Shown here: positions 1 through 9,334 of the stretch, in pieces
Position numbering within the stretch: the stretch's first letter is position 1
How the letters are laid out: each line of letters opens with the position of its first letter
Source: Streptomyces tauricus
GTDB taxonomy: Bacteria > Actinomycetota > Actinomycetes > Streptomycetales > Streptomycetaceae
Direction of reading: 5' to 3'
Length of the DNA stretch: 64,000 nucleotides
NCBI RefSeq assembly: GCF_014650955.1
Contig: NZ_BMVY01000001.1
Location: 310,001 to 374,000 of the forward strand
Translations under genes and position numbers: made by a program
The notes under the pieces: model-generated
Databases searched by the model: none
What the model saw: the letters and a program-made list of their open reading frames with translations, nothing else
What the model was told of the DNA's origin: nothing

Positions 1-332
1 CCGCGGCCATCGACGGCGCCTCGCGCTGGCAGCAGTTCCTCAAGGTCACCGTCCCCGGTATCCGTTCCACCATCGTGTTCACCATCGTCCTGTCCACGAT
101 CGGCGCCACGCAGCTCTTCGGTGAGCCCCTGATCTTCGGCCAGGGCCCGAACGGCATCACCGGCGGCGCGGACAACCAGTACCAGACGCTGGGACTGCTC
201 CTGTACGAGGAGGGCTGGAAGAACTACCAGATGGGCCGGGCCGCCACGGTCGCCTGGGCGATGTTCCTGCTGCTCATCGTCCTCTTCGTCGTCCAACGAG
301 TCGTCAAGCGCGTCCTGGCGCGCAAGGCCTGA
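1..332 (+). CDS. Sugar ABC transporter permease, C-terminal part (CebF-like)
   Basis: This is the last 109 codons of an inner-membrane permease of a carbohydrate ABC importer (MalF/CebF type); the start lies before the window. The reading frame is open from base 3. The first visible residues (AAIDGASRWQQF, then VTVPG) are the EAA loop that contacts the ATPase, followed by the last periplasmic loop and a final membrane helix (MFLLLIVLFVV). It sits 13 bases before a second permease and upstream of a GH1 beta-glucosidase, the gene order of the Streptomyces cebEFG-bglC cellobiose/cellotriose operon. The substrate is inferred from that order. The family is certain. Confidence 0.9.
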   Translation, partial: AAIDGASRWQQFLKVTVPGIRSTIVFTIVLSTIGATQLFGEPLIFGQGPNGITGGADNQYQTLGLLLYEEGWKNYQMGRAATVAWAMFLLLIVLFVVQRVVKRVLARKA

Positions 333-345
333 CCGGGAGATACCC

Positions 346-1287
346 ATGACCACAGACAGCATCCCGGTCCAGACGGCGGACGCACGCCCGGAGGCCGCGC
401 GCAAGACCCGCAAGAGCGAGCCGCCCGGTGGCCGGAGCCGACAGCTGTTTCGCCACCCCGGTGCCGGACGTCAGCACCACGCGGGTCCCGTCGCCTACAT
501 CCTGCTGGGGATCGCGGCCCTCTTCTCCCTCTTCCCGCTCTACTGGACGATGGTGGCGGCGTCGAGCGACAACACGCGCGTCACCCAGACGCCCCCGCCG
601 TTCCTGCCGGGGCCCCACCTCCTGGACAACCTCGGCAAGGCCTGGCAGGACGCCGCACTGGGCAAGGCCATGCTCAACAGCCTGATCGTGGCCGGTGTGA
701 TCGCCCTGTCGACGGTGCTGTTCGCCACCCTGGCCGGGTTCGCCTTCGCGAAACTCCGCTTCAAGGGCCGCAACATCCTGCTGATGCTCGTGATCGGCAC
801 GATGATGGTGCCACCCCAGCTCGGCGTCGTACCACTGTTCATGATGATGACGGAGCTGGGCTGGGGACAGCAGCTGCCCGCCGTCATCTTCCCCACGCTC
901 GTCAGTGCCGTCGGGGTGTTCTTCATGCGCCAGTACCTGAGCGAGGCGCTGCCCGACGAACTCGTGGAGGCCGGCCGGGTCGACGGCGCGCACTCCCTGC
1001 GCATCTTCTGGAGCATCGTGCTGCCGATCGCCCGGGCACCCATGGCGGTCCTGTTCATGATCACGTTCGTGCACGCCTGGAACGACTTCTTCTGGCCGTT
1101 CATCGTGCTCGACATGTCGAATCCGACGGTGCCCGTCGCGCTCACCCAGCTGAGCGCCGGATACGTGCGCGACCAGTCGCTGATCATGGCGGGTGCCCTG
1201 CTCGGCACGCTGCCCCTGCTCGCCATGTTCATCGTCTTCGGCCGGCAGATCGTCGGCGGCATCATGCAGGGCGCGGTCAAGGGATGA
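346..1287 (+). CDS. Sugar ABC transporter permease (CebG-like)
   Basis: Second permease of the carbohydrate importer, 313 residues, MalG/CebG type. A charged cytoplasmic N-terminus of about 45 residues precedes six predicted membrane segments. The first is near residues 48-68 ([18 protein letters not shown]). The EAA loop ([20 protein letters not shown]) lies near residue 210, and the family-typical end ([10 protein letters not shown]) is present. It follows the partner permease by 13 bases and precedes a beta-glucosidase by 100 bases, so imported glucosides would be cleaved inside the cell. No ATPase gene is present; Streptomyces sugar importers of this class usually share MsiK. The cello-oligosaccharide substrate is inferred from context. 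Confidence 0.92.
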   Translation: MTTDSIPVQTADARPEAARKTRKSEPPGGRSRQLFRHPGAGRQHHAGPVAYILLGIAALFSLFPLYWTMVAASSDNTRVTQTPPPFLPGPHLLDNLGKAWQDAALGKAMLNSLIVAGVIALSTVLFATLAGFAFAKLRFKGRNILLMLVIGTMMVPPQLGVVPLFMMMTELGWGQQLPAVIFPTLVSAVGVFFMRQYLSEALPDELVEAGRVDGAHSLRIFWSIVLPIARAPMAVLFMITFVHAWNDFFWPFIVLDMSNPTVPVALTQLSAGYVRDQSLIMAGALLGTLPLLAMFIVFGRQIVGGIMQGAVKG

Positions 1288-1387
1288 GCGTCCCGCCGTC
1301 CCCTTGGTCCCGGGGCCCTCCGGCGCCCCCACCCCGGCCCACTCCACCTGGCTTCTCCCGTCCCGCAGTACATCTGGAAGGACTCAC

Positions 1388-2842
1388 GTGACCACCGTTA
1401 CCCGACGTGTCGCGCCCACCCCGGACAACTCCGCCGCCGTTCGGTTCCCGCAGGGATTCACCTGGGGTACGGCGACCGCCGCCTACCAGATCGAGGGCGC
1501 CGCCACCGCGGACGGACGCACCCCCTCGATCTGGGACACCTACTCGCACACGCCCGGCAGGGTGCGCAACGGCGACACCGGTGACGTGGCCACCGACCAC
1601 TACCACCGCTGGCGCGAGGACGTCGAGATCATGGCCGACCTCGGGGTGAGCGCCTACCGGTTCTCGCTGTCCTGGTCGCGGGTGCAGCCGACCGGTCGCG
1701 GTCCGGCCGTCCAGAAGGGGCTCGACTTCTACCGCGCCCTGACCGACGCCCTGCTGGAGAAGGGCATCGAACCGGTCGTCACCCTCTACCACTGGGACCT
1801 GCCGCAGGAGCTGGAGGACGCGGGCGGCTGGCCGGAGCGCGTCACCGCCGACCGGTTCGCCGACTACGCGACCCTGGCGGCCCGTGCGCTGGGGGACCGG
1901 GTGAAGACCTGGACCACCCTCAACGAGCCCTGGTGCAGCGCCTTCCTCGGGTACGGCTCCGGTGTCCACGCCCCCGGCCGTACCGACCCGGTGGCCGCCC
2001 TGCGCGCGGCCCACCACCTCAACCTCGCCCACGGCAAGGCCGTACAGGCGCTGCGTGCCGAACTGCCGTCCTACGCGCGGGCGTCCGTCACGCTCAACAT
2101 CCACCACGTCCGGCCGCTGACCGAGTCCGCCGAGGATGTGGACGCGGCCCGCCGGATCGACGCGCTGGCCAACCGTGTCTTCACGGGACCCCAGTTGGAG
2201 GGCCGGTACCCGCAGGACCTCCTCCAGGACACGGCCTCGCTGACCGACTGGTCCTTCGTGCAGGACGGCGACCTCGCCGAGATCCACCAGCCGCTGGACT
2301 TCCTGGGCGTCAACTACTACACGCCCACCGTCGTCTCCGCCGCCACCGGCGGGGCCAGCCACGGCTCCGACGGTCACGGCCAGAGCGCGCACAGCCCCTG
2401 GCCGGGGGCCGAGGTCGCCTTCCACCGTCCACAGGGCAGCACCACCGCGATGGGCTGGGCGGTCGACCCGAGCGGTCTGTACGACCTGCTGCTGCGGCTC
2501 AAGGCGGACTTCCCCGCCATGCCCTTGATGATCACCGAGAACGGGGCGGCGTTCGACGACTACGTGAACCCCGAGGGCGAGGTCGTCGACCCCGAGCGCA
2601 TCGCCTACCTCCGCGGCCACCTGTCCGCCGTGCACCGGGCGATCAGGGACGGCGTCGACGTGCGCGGCTACTTCCTGTGGTCCCTGCTGGACAACTTCGA
2701 GTGGGGCTACGGCTACAGCAAGCGCTTCGGCGCCGTCTACGTCGACTACCCGACCGGCCGGCGCATCCCCAAGGCCAGCGCGCGCTGGTATGCCGGCGTG
2801 GCCCGCACGGGCGTCCTGCCGGACGAAGGAGGCGAGGACTGA
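1388..2842 (+). CDS. bglC: GH1 beta-glucosidase (BglC-like)
   Basis: Cytoplasmic family 1 glycoside hydrolase, 484 residues, predicted to hydrolyse cellobiose and other beta-glucosides to glucose. The N-terminal [14 protein letters not shown] signature, the acid/base glutamate in TLNEPW (about E180) and the nucleophile in ITENG (about E384) are all intact, as is the C-terminal [17 protein letters not shown] stretch. There is no signal peptide, which fits an enzyme acting on imported sugar. The GTG start at 1388 places the FPQGFTWG core at the normal distance. An in-frame extension back to 1193 would overlap the permease and is rejected. The position after two CebFG-like permeases supports a cellobiose pathway. 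Confidence 0.93.
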   Translation: MTTVTRRVAPTPDNSAAVRFPQGFTWGTATAAYQIEGAATADGRTPSIWDTYSHTPGRVRNGDTGDVATDHYHRWREDVEIMADLGVSAYRFSLSWSRVQPTGRGPAVQKGLDFYRALTDALLEKGIEPVVTLYHWDLPQELEDAGGWPERVTADRFADYATLAARALGDRVKTWTTLNEPWCSAFLGYGSGVHAPGRTDPVAALRAAHHLNLAHGKAVQALRAELPSYARASVTLNIHHVRPLTESAEDVDAARRIDALANRVFTGPQLEGRYPQDLLQDTASLTDWSFVQDGDLAEIHQPLDFLGVNYYTPTVVSAATGGASHGSDGHGQSAHSPWPGAEVAFHRPQGSTTAMGWAVDPSGLYDLLLRLKADFPAMPLMITENGAAFDDYVNPEGEVVDPERIAYLRGHLSAVHRAIRDGVDVRGYFLWSLLDNFEWGYGYSKRFGAVYVDYPTGRRIPKASARWYAGVARTGVLPDEGGED

Positions 2843-3055
2843 GCCGTTCCTCCCCGGCACCGGCGCCGCGACCGCGGATCCGTGTGGTGGATGTGGGGCA
2901 TGTGCAGGTATAGACCCACCGCGACGGGGCACCAGGGGGTGTAGCCGACACCGCTTGGTGTCGCCCAGTGACAACGACGCCACTGAGGAAGTCTGGATTC
3001 TCGCGGTGGCACCTGCCCACATGCGAGCTGTGCTGTGTGTGGGAGAGGAATCACC

Positions 3056-3301
3056 ATGATGGTGCCGGCGGAGAAGGAACTGCGTACGGTCCTGGCCCAG
3101 TTCGCCGAGGTACGGATCGAGCACGACGTGCGCCCCACCGGACGTACCAGCCGTGCTCTGGAGGACGTCACCTACACCCTCTGCGTCATGACGGCCTCGC
3201 GCACCGCCGAGGAGGCGCTGCGTACGGCCGACCTGCTGATCGAGAAGTACCGCACCACGCGCGAGGGGGCGGCGCAGGAGGACGAGACCCTGGCCGCGTA
3301 G
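3056..3301 (+). CDS. DUF5133 domain-containing small protein
   Basis: Small soluble protein of 81 residues resembling the Streptomyces DUF5133 family, whose function is unknown. It is mostly helical, with a recurring VCYTLCVMTASRTAEEAL-like core (here YTLCVMTASRTAEEAL) and a charged C-terminus. The ATG at 3056 follows a GGGAGAGG ribosome-binding site; a second ATG at 3059 is also possible. It stands alone between the beta-glucosidase and a LysR gene, with 213 bases of upstream non-coding sequence that could hold its promoter. Confidence 0.75.
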   Translation: MMVPAEKELRTVLAQFAEVRIEHDVRPTGRTSRALEDVTYTLCVMTASRTAEEALRTADLLIEKYRTTREGAAQEDETLAA

Positions 3302-3711
3302 GGACCTGGGCCGCGCGGTGACGGTGGTCCTGCCGACGCGGGGGCACAGTCGGCTCCCCATCCGCGGGTGTCCCCGCGCCGGTCCGGTCCTCCCCCTGCC
3401 GGAGCGAGCGGGAATCGCTCCAGGACGGCGGAGGACGACAATCCGGGGTCCCGGCGTCCGCTGCGAGGATGTGAGGGCCCCGGCCGTTCTGCTGCCGTGT
3501 CTGTTCCGGTGTGCGGCGCGGGGTCCGGGAGCCGAGCGGCGCGATGACCCTGCGGGCTGTCAGCACGGGTATCCGCCACTGCCCCCACCGTAGCGGGGCG
3601 CGGGTGGCCGCGCGGCGGCGCATGGCGGGCGGACCGGGGCAGGGGACGGCGCACCGACGCACACCCCGGTACGGAACACCTCCCGCCCCGGGGGTACGGC
3701 CCGGGTTCAGG
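3302..3711. other. Intergenic region without a recognisable gene
   Basis: 410 bases between the DUF5133 gene and the end of the convergent LysR gene. Open frames exist on both strands, but their translations are Arg/Pro/Ala-rich with no recognisable domain or ribosome-binding site, as expected from high-GC chance frames. No repeat or strong hairpin was noticed. Confidence 0.6.
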
Positions 3712-4638
3712 TCAGTGTTCGAGCAACATGCGGCGGGCCAGCCGGGCCAGCTCCCGGGTCGCGGGTGACAGTACGGCTCCCTGGCGCCGGACGACGGCGA
3801 TGGTGTCGTACAGGGGCTCGGCGAAACCGACGGTGTGCAGGTTCTCCGGGAACGTGCGGCTGCCCGCGACCGCCCGGGACACGATGGTGTCCCCGGCGCC
3901 CCGCGCCACGAGGTGCAGCGCGGAGTCGACCTGCTCCACCTCGACCACCGGCGACAGGGTGATGCCCTCCACCTGGGCCCGCTCGGCCAGCTGGCGCCGG
4001 GTGGGATCCCGCCAGCCGTAGTGGGCGTCGTACAGGATCAGCGGTGCCTCGGCGAGGTCGGTCATGGTCACGGGCCGGGCGGTGCGCTCCGGGTCCGCCG
4101 AGGCGTAGACGACCTCGTCGCGCATCAGAGGCGTGATGTCCAGGCCTTCGGCGTCGATGGGCAGGACGACGAGACCGGCCTCCAGATCACCCGCGGCGAC
4201 GGCTTCGGCGACCTCCACCGAGTTGAGGCCCACGATCCGCAGCCGTACGCGGGGATGCCGGGCGTGGAACGTCTCGAGCAGGTCGGACAGCAGGTAGTAG
4301 TCCGCGTTGCGCAGCAGACCGAACGTGGCGACCCCGCCGTCGAGCGAGGTCAGGGAGCGCAGTGCCCGGTCGGCGCCCTCGACAGCCTCCGCCGCCTGCT
4401 CGGCGTAGGGCAGCAGCTCCTCGCCCGCCGCGGTCAGGACGAGCCGGCGCGCACCCCGGGTGAACAGCGGTACCCGGTAGTGGTCCTCCATGCGTTTGAT
4501 CAGTTCCGAGACCGAGGGCTGGGTCGTGCGCAGTTCCACCGCGGCGGCGGAGAACGTGCCCAGCCGGGTGGCGGCGAGGAAGGCGCGCAGCTGGTTGAGC
4601 GTGATCGCCGGAGCGGACGAAGGGGGCATGCCCTCCAC
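3712..4638 (-). CDS. LysR-family transcriptional regulator
   Basis: LysR-type regulator of 308 residues. The N-terminal winged helix-turn-helix spans about residues 12-70 (LNQLRAFLAATRLGTFSAAA, then TTQPSVSELIKRME), followed by a linker helix and a periplasmic-binding-protein-like effector domain of about residues 95-300. The first methionine is used here, but Met4 (4629) is equally plausible. It is transcribed away from the histidinol-dehydrogenase-like gene. A perfect 19-bp palindrome lies just before its start, so it probably autoregulates and controls the divergent locus. The effector is unknown; by context it would be a substrate or intermediate of the 4.7-12.0 kb pathway. Confidence 0.92.
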   Translation of the reverse strand: MEGMPPSSAPAITLNQLRAFLAATRLGTFSAAAVELRTTQPSVSELIKRMEDHYRVPLFTRGARRLVLTAAGEELLPYAEQAAEAVEGADRALRSLTSLDGGVATFGLLRNADYYLLSDLLETFHARHPRVRLRIVGLNSVEVAEAVAAGDLEAGLVVLPIDAEGLDITPLMRDEVVYASADPERTARPVTMTDLAEAPLILYDAHYGWRDPTRRQLAERAQVEGITLSPVVEVEQVDSALHLVARGAGDTIVSRAVAGSRTFPENLHTVGFAEPLYDTIAVVRRQGAVLSPATRELARLARRMLLEH

Positions 4639-4642
4639 TCTG

Positions 4643-4661
4643 CCATAGGGCAGCCCTATGG
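4643..4661. promoter_or_regulatory. Candidate LysR operator (19-bp perfect palindrome)
   Basis: CCATAGGGC-A-GCCCTATGG is a perfect inverted repeat in the divergent intergenic region between the LysR gene and the HisD-like gene. It contains the T-N11-A spacing typical of LysR boxes (T at 4646, A at 4658) and starts five bases upstream of the LysR start codon. Binding is inferred. Confidence 0.6.
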
Positions 4662-4718
4662 GGTGGCGAGGACAATTCGAGGTTGTCCCGGGGCAAACCG
4701 TCCCTCAGGCTCAGTCGT

Positions 4719-6038
4719 ATGAAATTGAGCTCCCGCTTCACCGCTGCCTACGCCGACCGGTTCACCCTGCTCAAGGCTCCCGCGGTCGACGCTCCGCCCG
4801 CCCAGCGCGACCCCGAGGTGATCGAGACGGTCGGCCGCATGCTGTCCGACATCGAGCGCGACGGCCTCGACGCCGTCCGCCGCTACGCGCGCACCCTCGA
4901 CGGCCAGCCCGACGGCGCGATCGAGCTGGACGCGGCGGACCTGGCCCGCAGCGGCGACCGGCTGCCGAAGGACCTGCGTGCGGCGATCGAGCTGGGCGCG
5001 GAGCGCACCCGCCGCTTCGCCGGCCTGCAGCGTGAACACCTGGCGGACTTCGAGGAGGAGATCGCCCCCGGCCTGCTGGTCGGCCAGCGGTACATACCGG
5101 TCGCCGCCGTCGGCGCCTACCTCCCCGCGGGCCGCTTCCCGCTCACCGCGAGCGCCTTCATGACCGTGGGCGTGGCCAAGGCCGCGGGCGTCCCCACGGT
5201 CATCGGATGCACCCCTCCGCAGCCGGACGGACGCGCCAACGACGCCGTCACCTACGCCGCCCACCTCTCGGGCATCGACCACCTCTTCGTCGTCGGCGGG
5301 GTGCAGGCCCTCGCGGCCATGGCCTTCGGTCTGCTGGGCCGGGCGCCCGTCGACATGCTCGTCGGCGCCGGGAACGCCTATGTGGCCGAGGCCAAGCGGC
5401 AGTTGTTCGGCACGGTCGCCATCGACCTCCTCGCGGGGCCCTCCGAGGTCGCTGTCATCGCCGACGGCACGGCCGACGCCGAAGCCGTCGCGGCGGACCT
5501 GCTCGGCCAGGCCGAACACGGCCCCAACTCACCGGCCGCCCTGGTCACCACCTCGGAACAGCTCGGCCGTGCCGTCATCGCCGCCGTCGAGCGCCAGGTG
5601 CCGACCCTGTCCACGCGGGACATCTGCGGACCCGCCTGGCACGACTTCGGCTCCGTGATCCTCGTGGACACCAGGGAGGACGCGGTCGCGGTCATGGACG
5701 AACTCGCCCCGGAGCACCTGGAGGTGCACACGGCCGAGGACGACTGGTACCACGACACGCTGCGCAACTACGGCTCCCTGTTCCTCGGCCACTGGAGCAC
5801 CGTCGCGTACTCGGACAAGGGCATGGCCGGCACGAACCACACCCTTCCGACCGCCGGCGGCGCCAAGCACAGCGCCGGCCTGTCCGTCTCCCGCTATCTG
5901 AAGCCGCTCACGTACCAGCGCATCAGCCGTGAGGCCACGCCGCTGCTCGCCGAGGCGGTGGAGGTCATCTCCGCCAGCGAGGGCATGACCGCCCACCAGG
6001 CCACGGCCACCCTCCGCCTGCGCTCCTACGCCGGCTGA
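4719..6038 (+). CDS. Histidinol dehydrogenase family protein (HisD/HpsN-like)
   Basis: Soluble NAD-dependent dehydrogenase of the histidinol dehydrogenase family, 439 residues from the ATG at 4719; a TTG at 4683 is a weaker alternative. All active-site residues seem kept: zinc ligands Gln264 and His267 (GQAEHGPNSP), catalytic Glu332-His333 (PEHLE), Asp366 (YSDKGMAGTNH) and His426 near the C-terminus. Family enzymes oxidise a primary alcohol to a carboxylate in two NAD-dependent steps; HpsN does this to sulfopropanediol. No other histidine genes are nearby. The gene starts a transporter/hydrolase locus and diverges from a LysR regulator, so a catabolic alcohol oxidation is more likely than histidine synthesis. 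The real substrate is not known. Confidence 0.85.
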   Translation: MKLSSRFTAAYADRFTLLKAPAVDAPPAQRDPEVIETVGRMLSDIERDGLDAVRRYARTLDGQPDGAIELDAADLARSGDRLPKDLRAAIELGAERTRRFAGLQREHLADFEEEIAPGLLVGQRYIPVAAVGAYLPAGRFPLTASAFMTVGVAKAAGVPTVIGCTPPQPDGRANDAVTYAAHLSGIDHLFVVGGVQALAAMAFGLLGRAPVDMLVGAGNAYVAEAKRQLFGTVAIDLLAGPSEVAVIADGTADAEAVAADLLGQAEHGPNSPAALVTTSEQLGRAVIAAVERQVPTLSTRDICGPAWHDFGSVILVDTREDAVAVMDELAPEHLEVHTAEDDWYHDTLRNYGSLFLGHWSTVAYSDKGMAGTNHTLPTAGGAKHSAGLSVSRYLKPLTYQRISREATPLLAEAVEVISASEGMTAHQATATLRLRSYAG

Positions 6039-6070
6039 CCCCCCTCCCGCACAGGCCCACACGGCCCACA

Positions 6071-6110
6071 CAGGCATATACAGGCACATACAGGCCCACA
6101 CAGGAACGGT
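6071..6110. repeat. Four imperfect 10-bp tandem repeats before the binding-protein gene
   Basis: Four successive 10-base units of the form CAGGCNNANA (caggcatata, caggcacata, caggcccaca, caggaacggt) fill the gap between the HisD-like gene and the lipoprotein gene. Related ACAGGCCCACA copies lie just upstream from 6051. The last unit supplies the AGGAA ribosome-binding site for the ATG at 6118. Confidence 0.7.
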
Positions 6111-6117
6111 GCACCGG

Positions 6118-7503
6118 ATGAAATCCGTACGTCGTGAGGTACGTCGTCACGTACTCCGTGAGAGAGCGGGCGCGCCCCGTCGCGCCTGGGGCACCGCCGC
6201 GGCCGTCGCGCTGGCCGCGGTCCTCGCCTGCGCCGGGTGCGGCGCGCCCGGCGCGGGGAAGTCCGCCACCGCCGGGACGCAGTCCTTCGTCACCGAGCCG
6301 GTGACGACCGCGCAGGTCGCCGCCCTGGGCGACGTCACCCTGCGGATGTGGGCGGACCAGGCGGAGAAGCCGCTGATGAAGTCGGTCGTCCCTGCCTTCG
6401 AGAAGAAGTACCCGAACGTCACCGTCGACCTCACCTACAAGAGCTTCGACGACCTCATCGCCACCGTCGTCAACGCCGCCTCCGGCAGCACCCCGCCCGA
6501 CCTGTTCCAGGGCAACATCGGCTACGCGGTCGACGGCGCCCTGGTCAAGGCCAAGCTGGTCCGCCCTCTCGACGACGTGGCCGCGACCTACGGCTGGCTC
6601 ACCGGCACCGGCGCGAGCACCCTGGCACCGGCCCGCTGGAACAGCGCGGGCACCGCGTTCGGCGACGGGAACCTCTACGGCATGTCCCCGATCAGCGAGG
6701 TCCAGGGCATCTACTACAACAAGGCCCTGCTGACATCCCTGGACCTGGCACCGCCGCGGTCCCTGAGCGACCTGGAGAAGGACCTGCCGGTCGTGAAGAA
6801 GGCAGGCAAGCAGCCCGTCATGCTGGGCAACAGCGACCAGTACGCCGCCACCCACATCTTCTCCGACCTCGCCGTCACCGAGCAGAGCCCCGCCTCGATC
6901 CGCGACTGGATCGGCGGCAGGGCCGGCACGACCTTCGCCACCCCCGGCAACGAGAAGGCCGCCGACACCATGGCCGACTGGGCGAAGAAGGGCTACTTCG
7001 GATCCGGCTACGACGGCCTCAGCAACGAGGACGCCATCGCCCGCTTCGCCAAGGGCTCGGGCGCCTTCTTCGTCGGCGGCTCCTGGAACGGCGCCAAGCT
7101 CGACCCCGAGAAGTTCGGCTTCGGCGCGCTCACCACCGGCGGCGCCGGAGCCACCGCCTCGCCGTGGCACATCGCCGCCTCCTCCAAGGTCACCCCCGCC
7201 GCCGTCGCCTTCCTCGCGGCCCTGCACACACCCGGGACGGGTCAGAAGATCCTCGACACCGGCCGCCTGCCCGTCGTCACCGACGGCGTCAAGGGCGCGA
7301 ACAGCCTGCAGAGCCAGACCCTCGACGTGCTCAAGCGCACGATCGCCGCGGGCACACAGGTCGGCTACTACGACTGGAGCGCCACCGACATGCTCTCCGT
7401 CATGGGAGGCAAGCTCCAGGAGGTCATGGCCGGCCGTACGAGCAGTGCCGCCTTCACCGAGGCGGTCCAGGACTCCTGGCAGAAGGCGAGGGAGTCCGAG
7501 TGA
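6118..7503 (+). CDS. Sugar ABC transporter substrate-binding lipoprotein
   Basis: Extracellular solute-binding lipoprotein, 461 residues, cluster-B (carbohydrate) type. A basic N-terminus and hydrophobic stretch lead to a lipobox-like region with candidate modified cysteines 38 and 41 (VLACAGCGAPG). The mature part has the family pattern VTLRMWADQAEKP and VVPAFEKKYPNVTVDLTY, and residues such as GIYYNKALL and GSWNGA. The ATG at 6118 is preferred over GTG 6109 because AGGAA lies about 11 bases upstream. It overlaps the next permease by four bases and is the high-affinity receptor of the importer. The substrate cannot be read from sequence; the GH13 enzyme suggests an alpha-glucoside. Confidence 0.93.
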   Translation: MKSVRREVRRHVLRERAGAPRRAWGTAAAVALAAVLACAGCGAPGAGKSATAGTQSFVTEPVTTAQVAALGDVTLRMWADQAEKPLMKSVVPAFEKKYPNVTVDLTYKSFDDLIATVVNAASGSTPPDLFQGNIGYAVDGALVKAKLVRPLDDVAATYGWLTGTGASTLAPARWNSAGTAFGDGNLYGMSPISEVQGIYYNKALLTSLDLAPPRSLSDLEKDLPVVKKAGKQPVMLGNSDQYAATHIFSDLAVTEQSPASIRDWIGGRAGTTFATPGNEKAADTMADWAKKGYFGSGYDGLSNEDAIARFAKGSGAFFVGGSWNGAKLDPEKFGFGALTTGGAGATASPWHIAASSKVTPAAVAFLAALHTPGTGQKILDTGRLPVVTDGVKGANSLQSQTLDVLKRTIAAGTQVGYYDWSATDMLSVMGGKLQEVMAGRTSSAAFTEAVQDSWQKARESE

Positions 7504-8537
7504 GCACCGTCGCCCCCGCGCGCGAACGCGACACCGCGCCCCCGCCGGCCGGCATACGCCGGACCCGCAGACCACGCCCCCACCTGACCTCCCTCTCCTG
7601 GTCCTCGCTGCTGTACGTGGCACCGGCCCTGGCGTTCTTCGCCGTCTTCGTGCTGTACCCCATCGGCATCTCGGTCTGGTACTCGTTCTACGCCTACGAC
7701 GGCCTCACCGAGGGCACCCCGGTCGGCCTCGGCAACTACACGGCTGTCTTCACCGACCCGGACCTGCGCGCCGCGCTGCTGCACTCACTGGTCCTGCTGT
7801 TCTTCTACGCCGCCCTGCCGGTGGCCGTCGGCCTGCTGCTCGCCGGAGCCATGTCCCGCATCCGCGTGTACGGCCTGACCCTGTTCCGGGCGGTGCTCTT
7901 CGTGCCGCAGATCCTCTCCAGCGTCGTCGTCGCCGTCGCCTGGCGGAACCTCCTCGCCGAGGACGGCCCGGTCAACGCGCTGCTGCGGGCCGTGGGCCTG
8001 GGCCGCTTCACGACGAGCTGGCTCGGGAACTTCGACACCGCCCTGCCCTCGATCGGGGTCGTCGGCACCTGGGTCGAGTACGGCCTGTGCATGGTGCTCT
8101 TCCTCAGCGGCATCGTGGCCATCGACCGCTCGACCTACGAGGCGGCCCGCCTGGACGGCGCCGGAGCGGTGCGGGAGTTCTTCTCCATCACCCTGCCCGC
8201 ACTGCGCCCCCAGATCTCGATGGCGCTGATCCTCACGGTCACCTTCGCCCTGCGCAACTTCGACCTCATCTGGAACACCACCCGCGGCGGACCCGGCACC
8301 TCGACGACCGTCCCGAGCCTGTACGTCTACCAGGACGCGTTCCAGAACCGCCTGCTCGGCCGCGCCTCCGCGCTGGCCATCGTGCTCACCGTGGTCATCC
8401 TCGCCGTCGTGGTCGCCGTACAGCTCCTGCTGCGGGAACGCGACGGCACGGGCCGCGACCCCGGGCGACCCGGCCTCGTACGCCGCGCACTCGCACGACG
8501 CGGCCCCGCCCGGCCGGCCAGGAAGGTGCAGCCATGA
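7500..8537 (+). CDS. Sugar ABC transporter permease (MalF-like)
   Basis: Inner-membrane permease of 345 residues. The GTG start at 7500 overlaps the TGA of the binding-protein gene, giving translational coupling. An arginine-rich N-terminus is followed by six membrane segments beginning near residue 37 (LLYVAPALAFFAVFVLYPIG). The EAA loop reads YEAARLDGAGAVREFFSITL. The C-terminus is long and basic (about 40 residues). It forms the channel with the next gene; no ATPase is encoded locally, so a shared ATPase such as MsiK is likely. Confidence 0.93.
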   Translation: MSTVAPARERDTAPPPAGIRRTRRPRPHLTSLSWSSLLYVAPALAFFAVFVLYPIGISVWYSFYAYDGLTEGTPVGLGNYTAVFTDPDLRAALLHSLVLLFFYAALPVAVGLLLAGAMSRIRVYGLTLFRAVLFVPQILSSVVVAVAWRNLLAEDGPVNALLRAVGLGRFTTSWLGNFDTALPSIGVVGTWVEYGLCMVLFLSGIVAIDRSTYEAARLDGAGAVREFFSITLPALRPQISMALILTVTFALRNFDLIWNTTRGGPGTSTTVPSLYVYQDAFQNRLLGRASALAIVLTVVILAVVVAVQLLLRERDGTGRDPGRPGLVRRALARRGPARPARKVQP

Positions 8538-9334
8538 GGATCGCCCGTACCGAGAGCGTCACCACGCACGCACTGCTCGTCCTCGCGTCCGTCGTCGCCG
8601 TCTTCCCGCTGGTGTCGATCGTCGTCTCCTCGTTCGCCGGCTCCTCCGGCGGACCGTCCCTGTCCAGCTACTCGACGGCCTGGACCCAGGGACGCTTCGG
8701 CTCCGCCCTGGTCTCCAGCGCCCTGGTGTCCGTCACCGTCGTCGTGGTCACCGTGCTCCTCGCGAGCCTGGCCGGTTACGCGCTGGCCACCATGCGCGTC
8801 CCCGGCGGCAAGGTCGTCCTGGGCCTGCTCCTGCTCGGCCTCGTCCTCCCGTACGAGGTCACCGTGCTGCCCCTGTACGAACTGCTCGCGGGCTGGAACC
8901 TCATCGACACCTACTGGGCGCTGATCCTTCCGCAGATCGCCCTGTCGGTCCCGCTCGGAGTGCTGTGGATGCGTACGTTCTTCGCCTCGGTCCCGCAGGA
9001 ACTGCTCGAAGCGGCGCGCATCGACGGCACCAGCAGATTCCAGACGCTGCGGCTGGTCGTCCTGCCCATCGCCGGGCCCGCCCTCACGACCCTGGGCACC
9101 GTGCTCTTCCTCTTCACCTGGAACGAGTTCCTGCTGGCCCTCATCCTGGTCCCCGACAACGCGGCGGTGCAGACCGTTCCGCTGGCGCTGTCCTTCTTCT
9201 CCGGGGCCGCCCGCTCCAGCGACCCCGCGGTCACCGCGGCGGCCGCCGTCCTCGTGGCCCTTCCGGTGCTGCTGGCGTACACGGTCCTGCAACGGCGCCT
9301 GATCACCGGCCTCACGGAAGGAGCGGTGAAGTGA
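8534..9334 (+). CDS. Sugar ABC transporter permease (MalG-like)
   Basis: Second channel subunit, 266 residues, starting with ATG in an ATGA overlap with its partner. Six membrane segments are visible, the first near residues 12-33. The EAA loop is LLEAARIDGTSRFQTLRLVV, and the protein ends in the family-typical RRLITGLTEGAVK. Its stop overlaps the GTG of the nitrilase-family gene, so importer and enzymes are translated as one unit. Confidence 0.93.
   Translation: MRIARTESVTTHALLVLASVVAVFPLVSIVVSSFAGSSGGPSLSSYSTAWTQGRFGSALVSSALVSVTVVVVTVLLASLAGYALATMRVPGGKVVLGLLLLGLVLPYEVTVLPLYELLAGWNLIDTYWALILPQIALSVPLGVLWMRTFFASVPQELLEAARIDGTSRFQTLRLVVLPIAGPALTTLGTVLFLFTWNEFLLALILVPDNAAVQTVPLALSFFSGAARSSDPAVTAAAAVLVALPVLLAYTVLQRRLITGLTEGAVK

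Noticed and set aside
1193..1387. N-terminal extension of the beta-glucosidase
   Set aside because: It overlaps the permease gene in another frame and has no GH1 similarity; GTG 1388 is preferred.
4683..4718. TTG start for the HisD-like protein
   Set aside because: The GAGG element directly abuts the TTG, too close to act, and the extra residues are not family-like.
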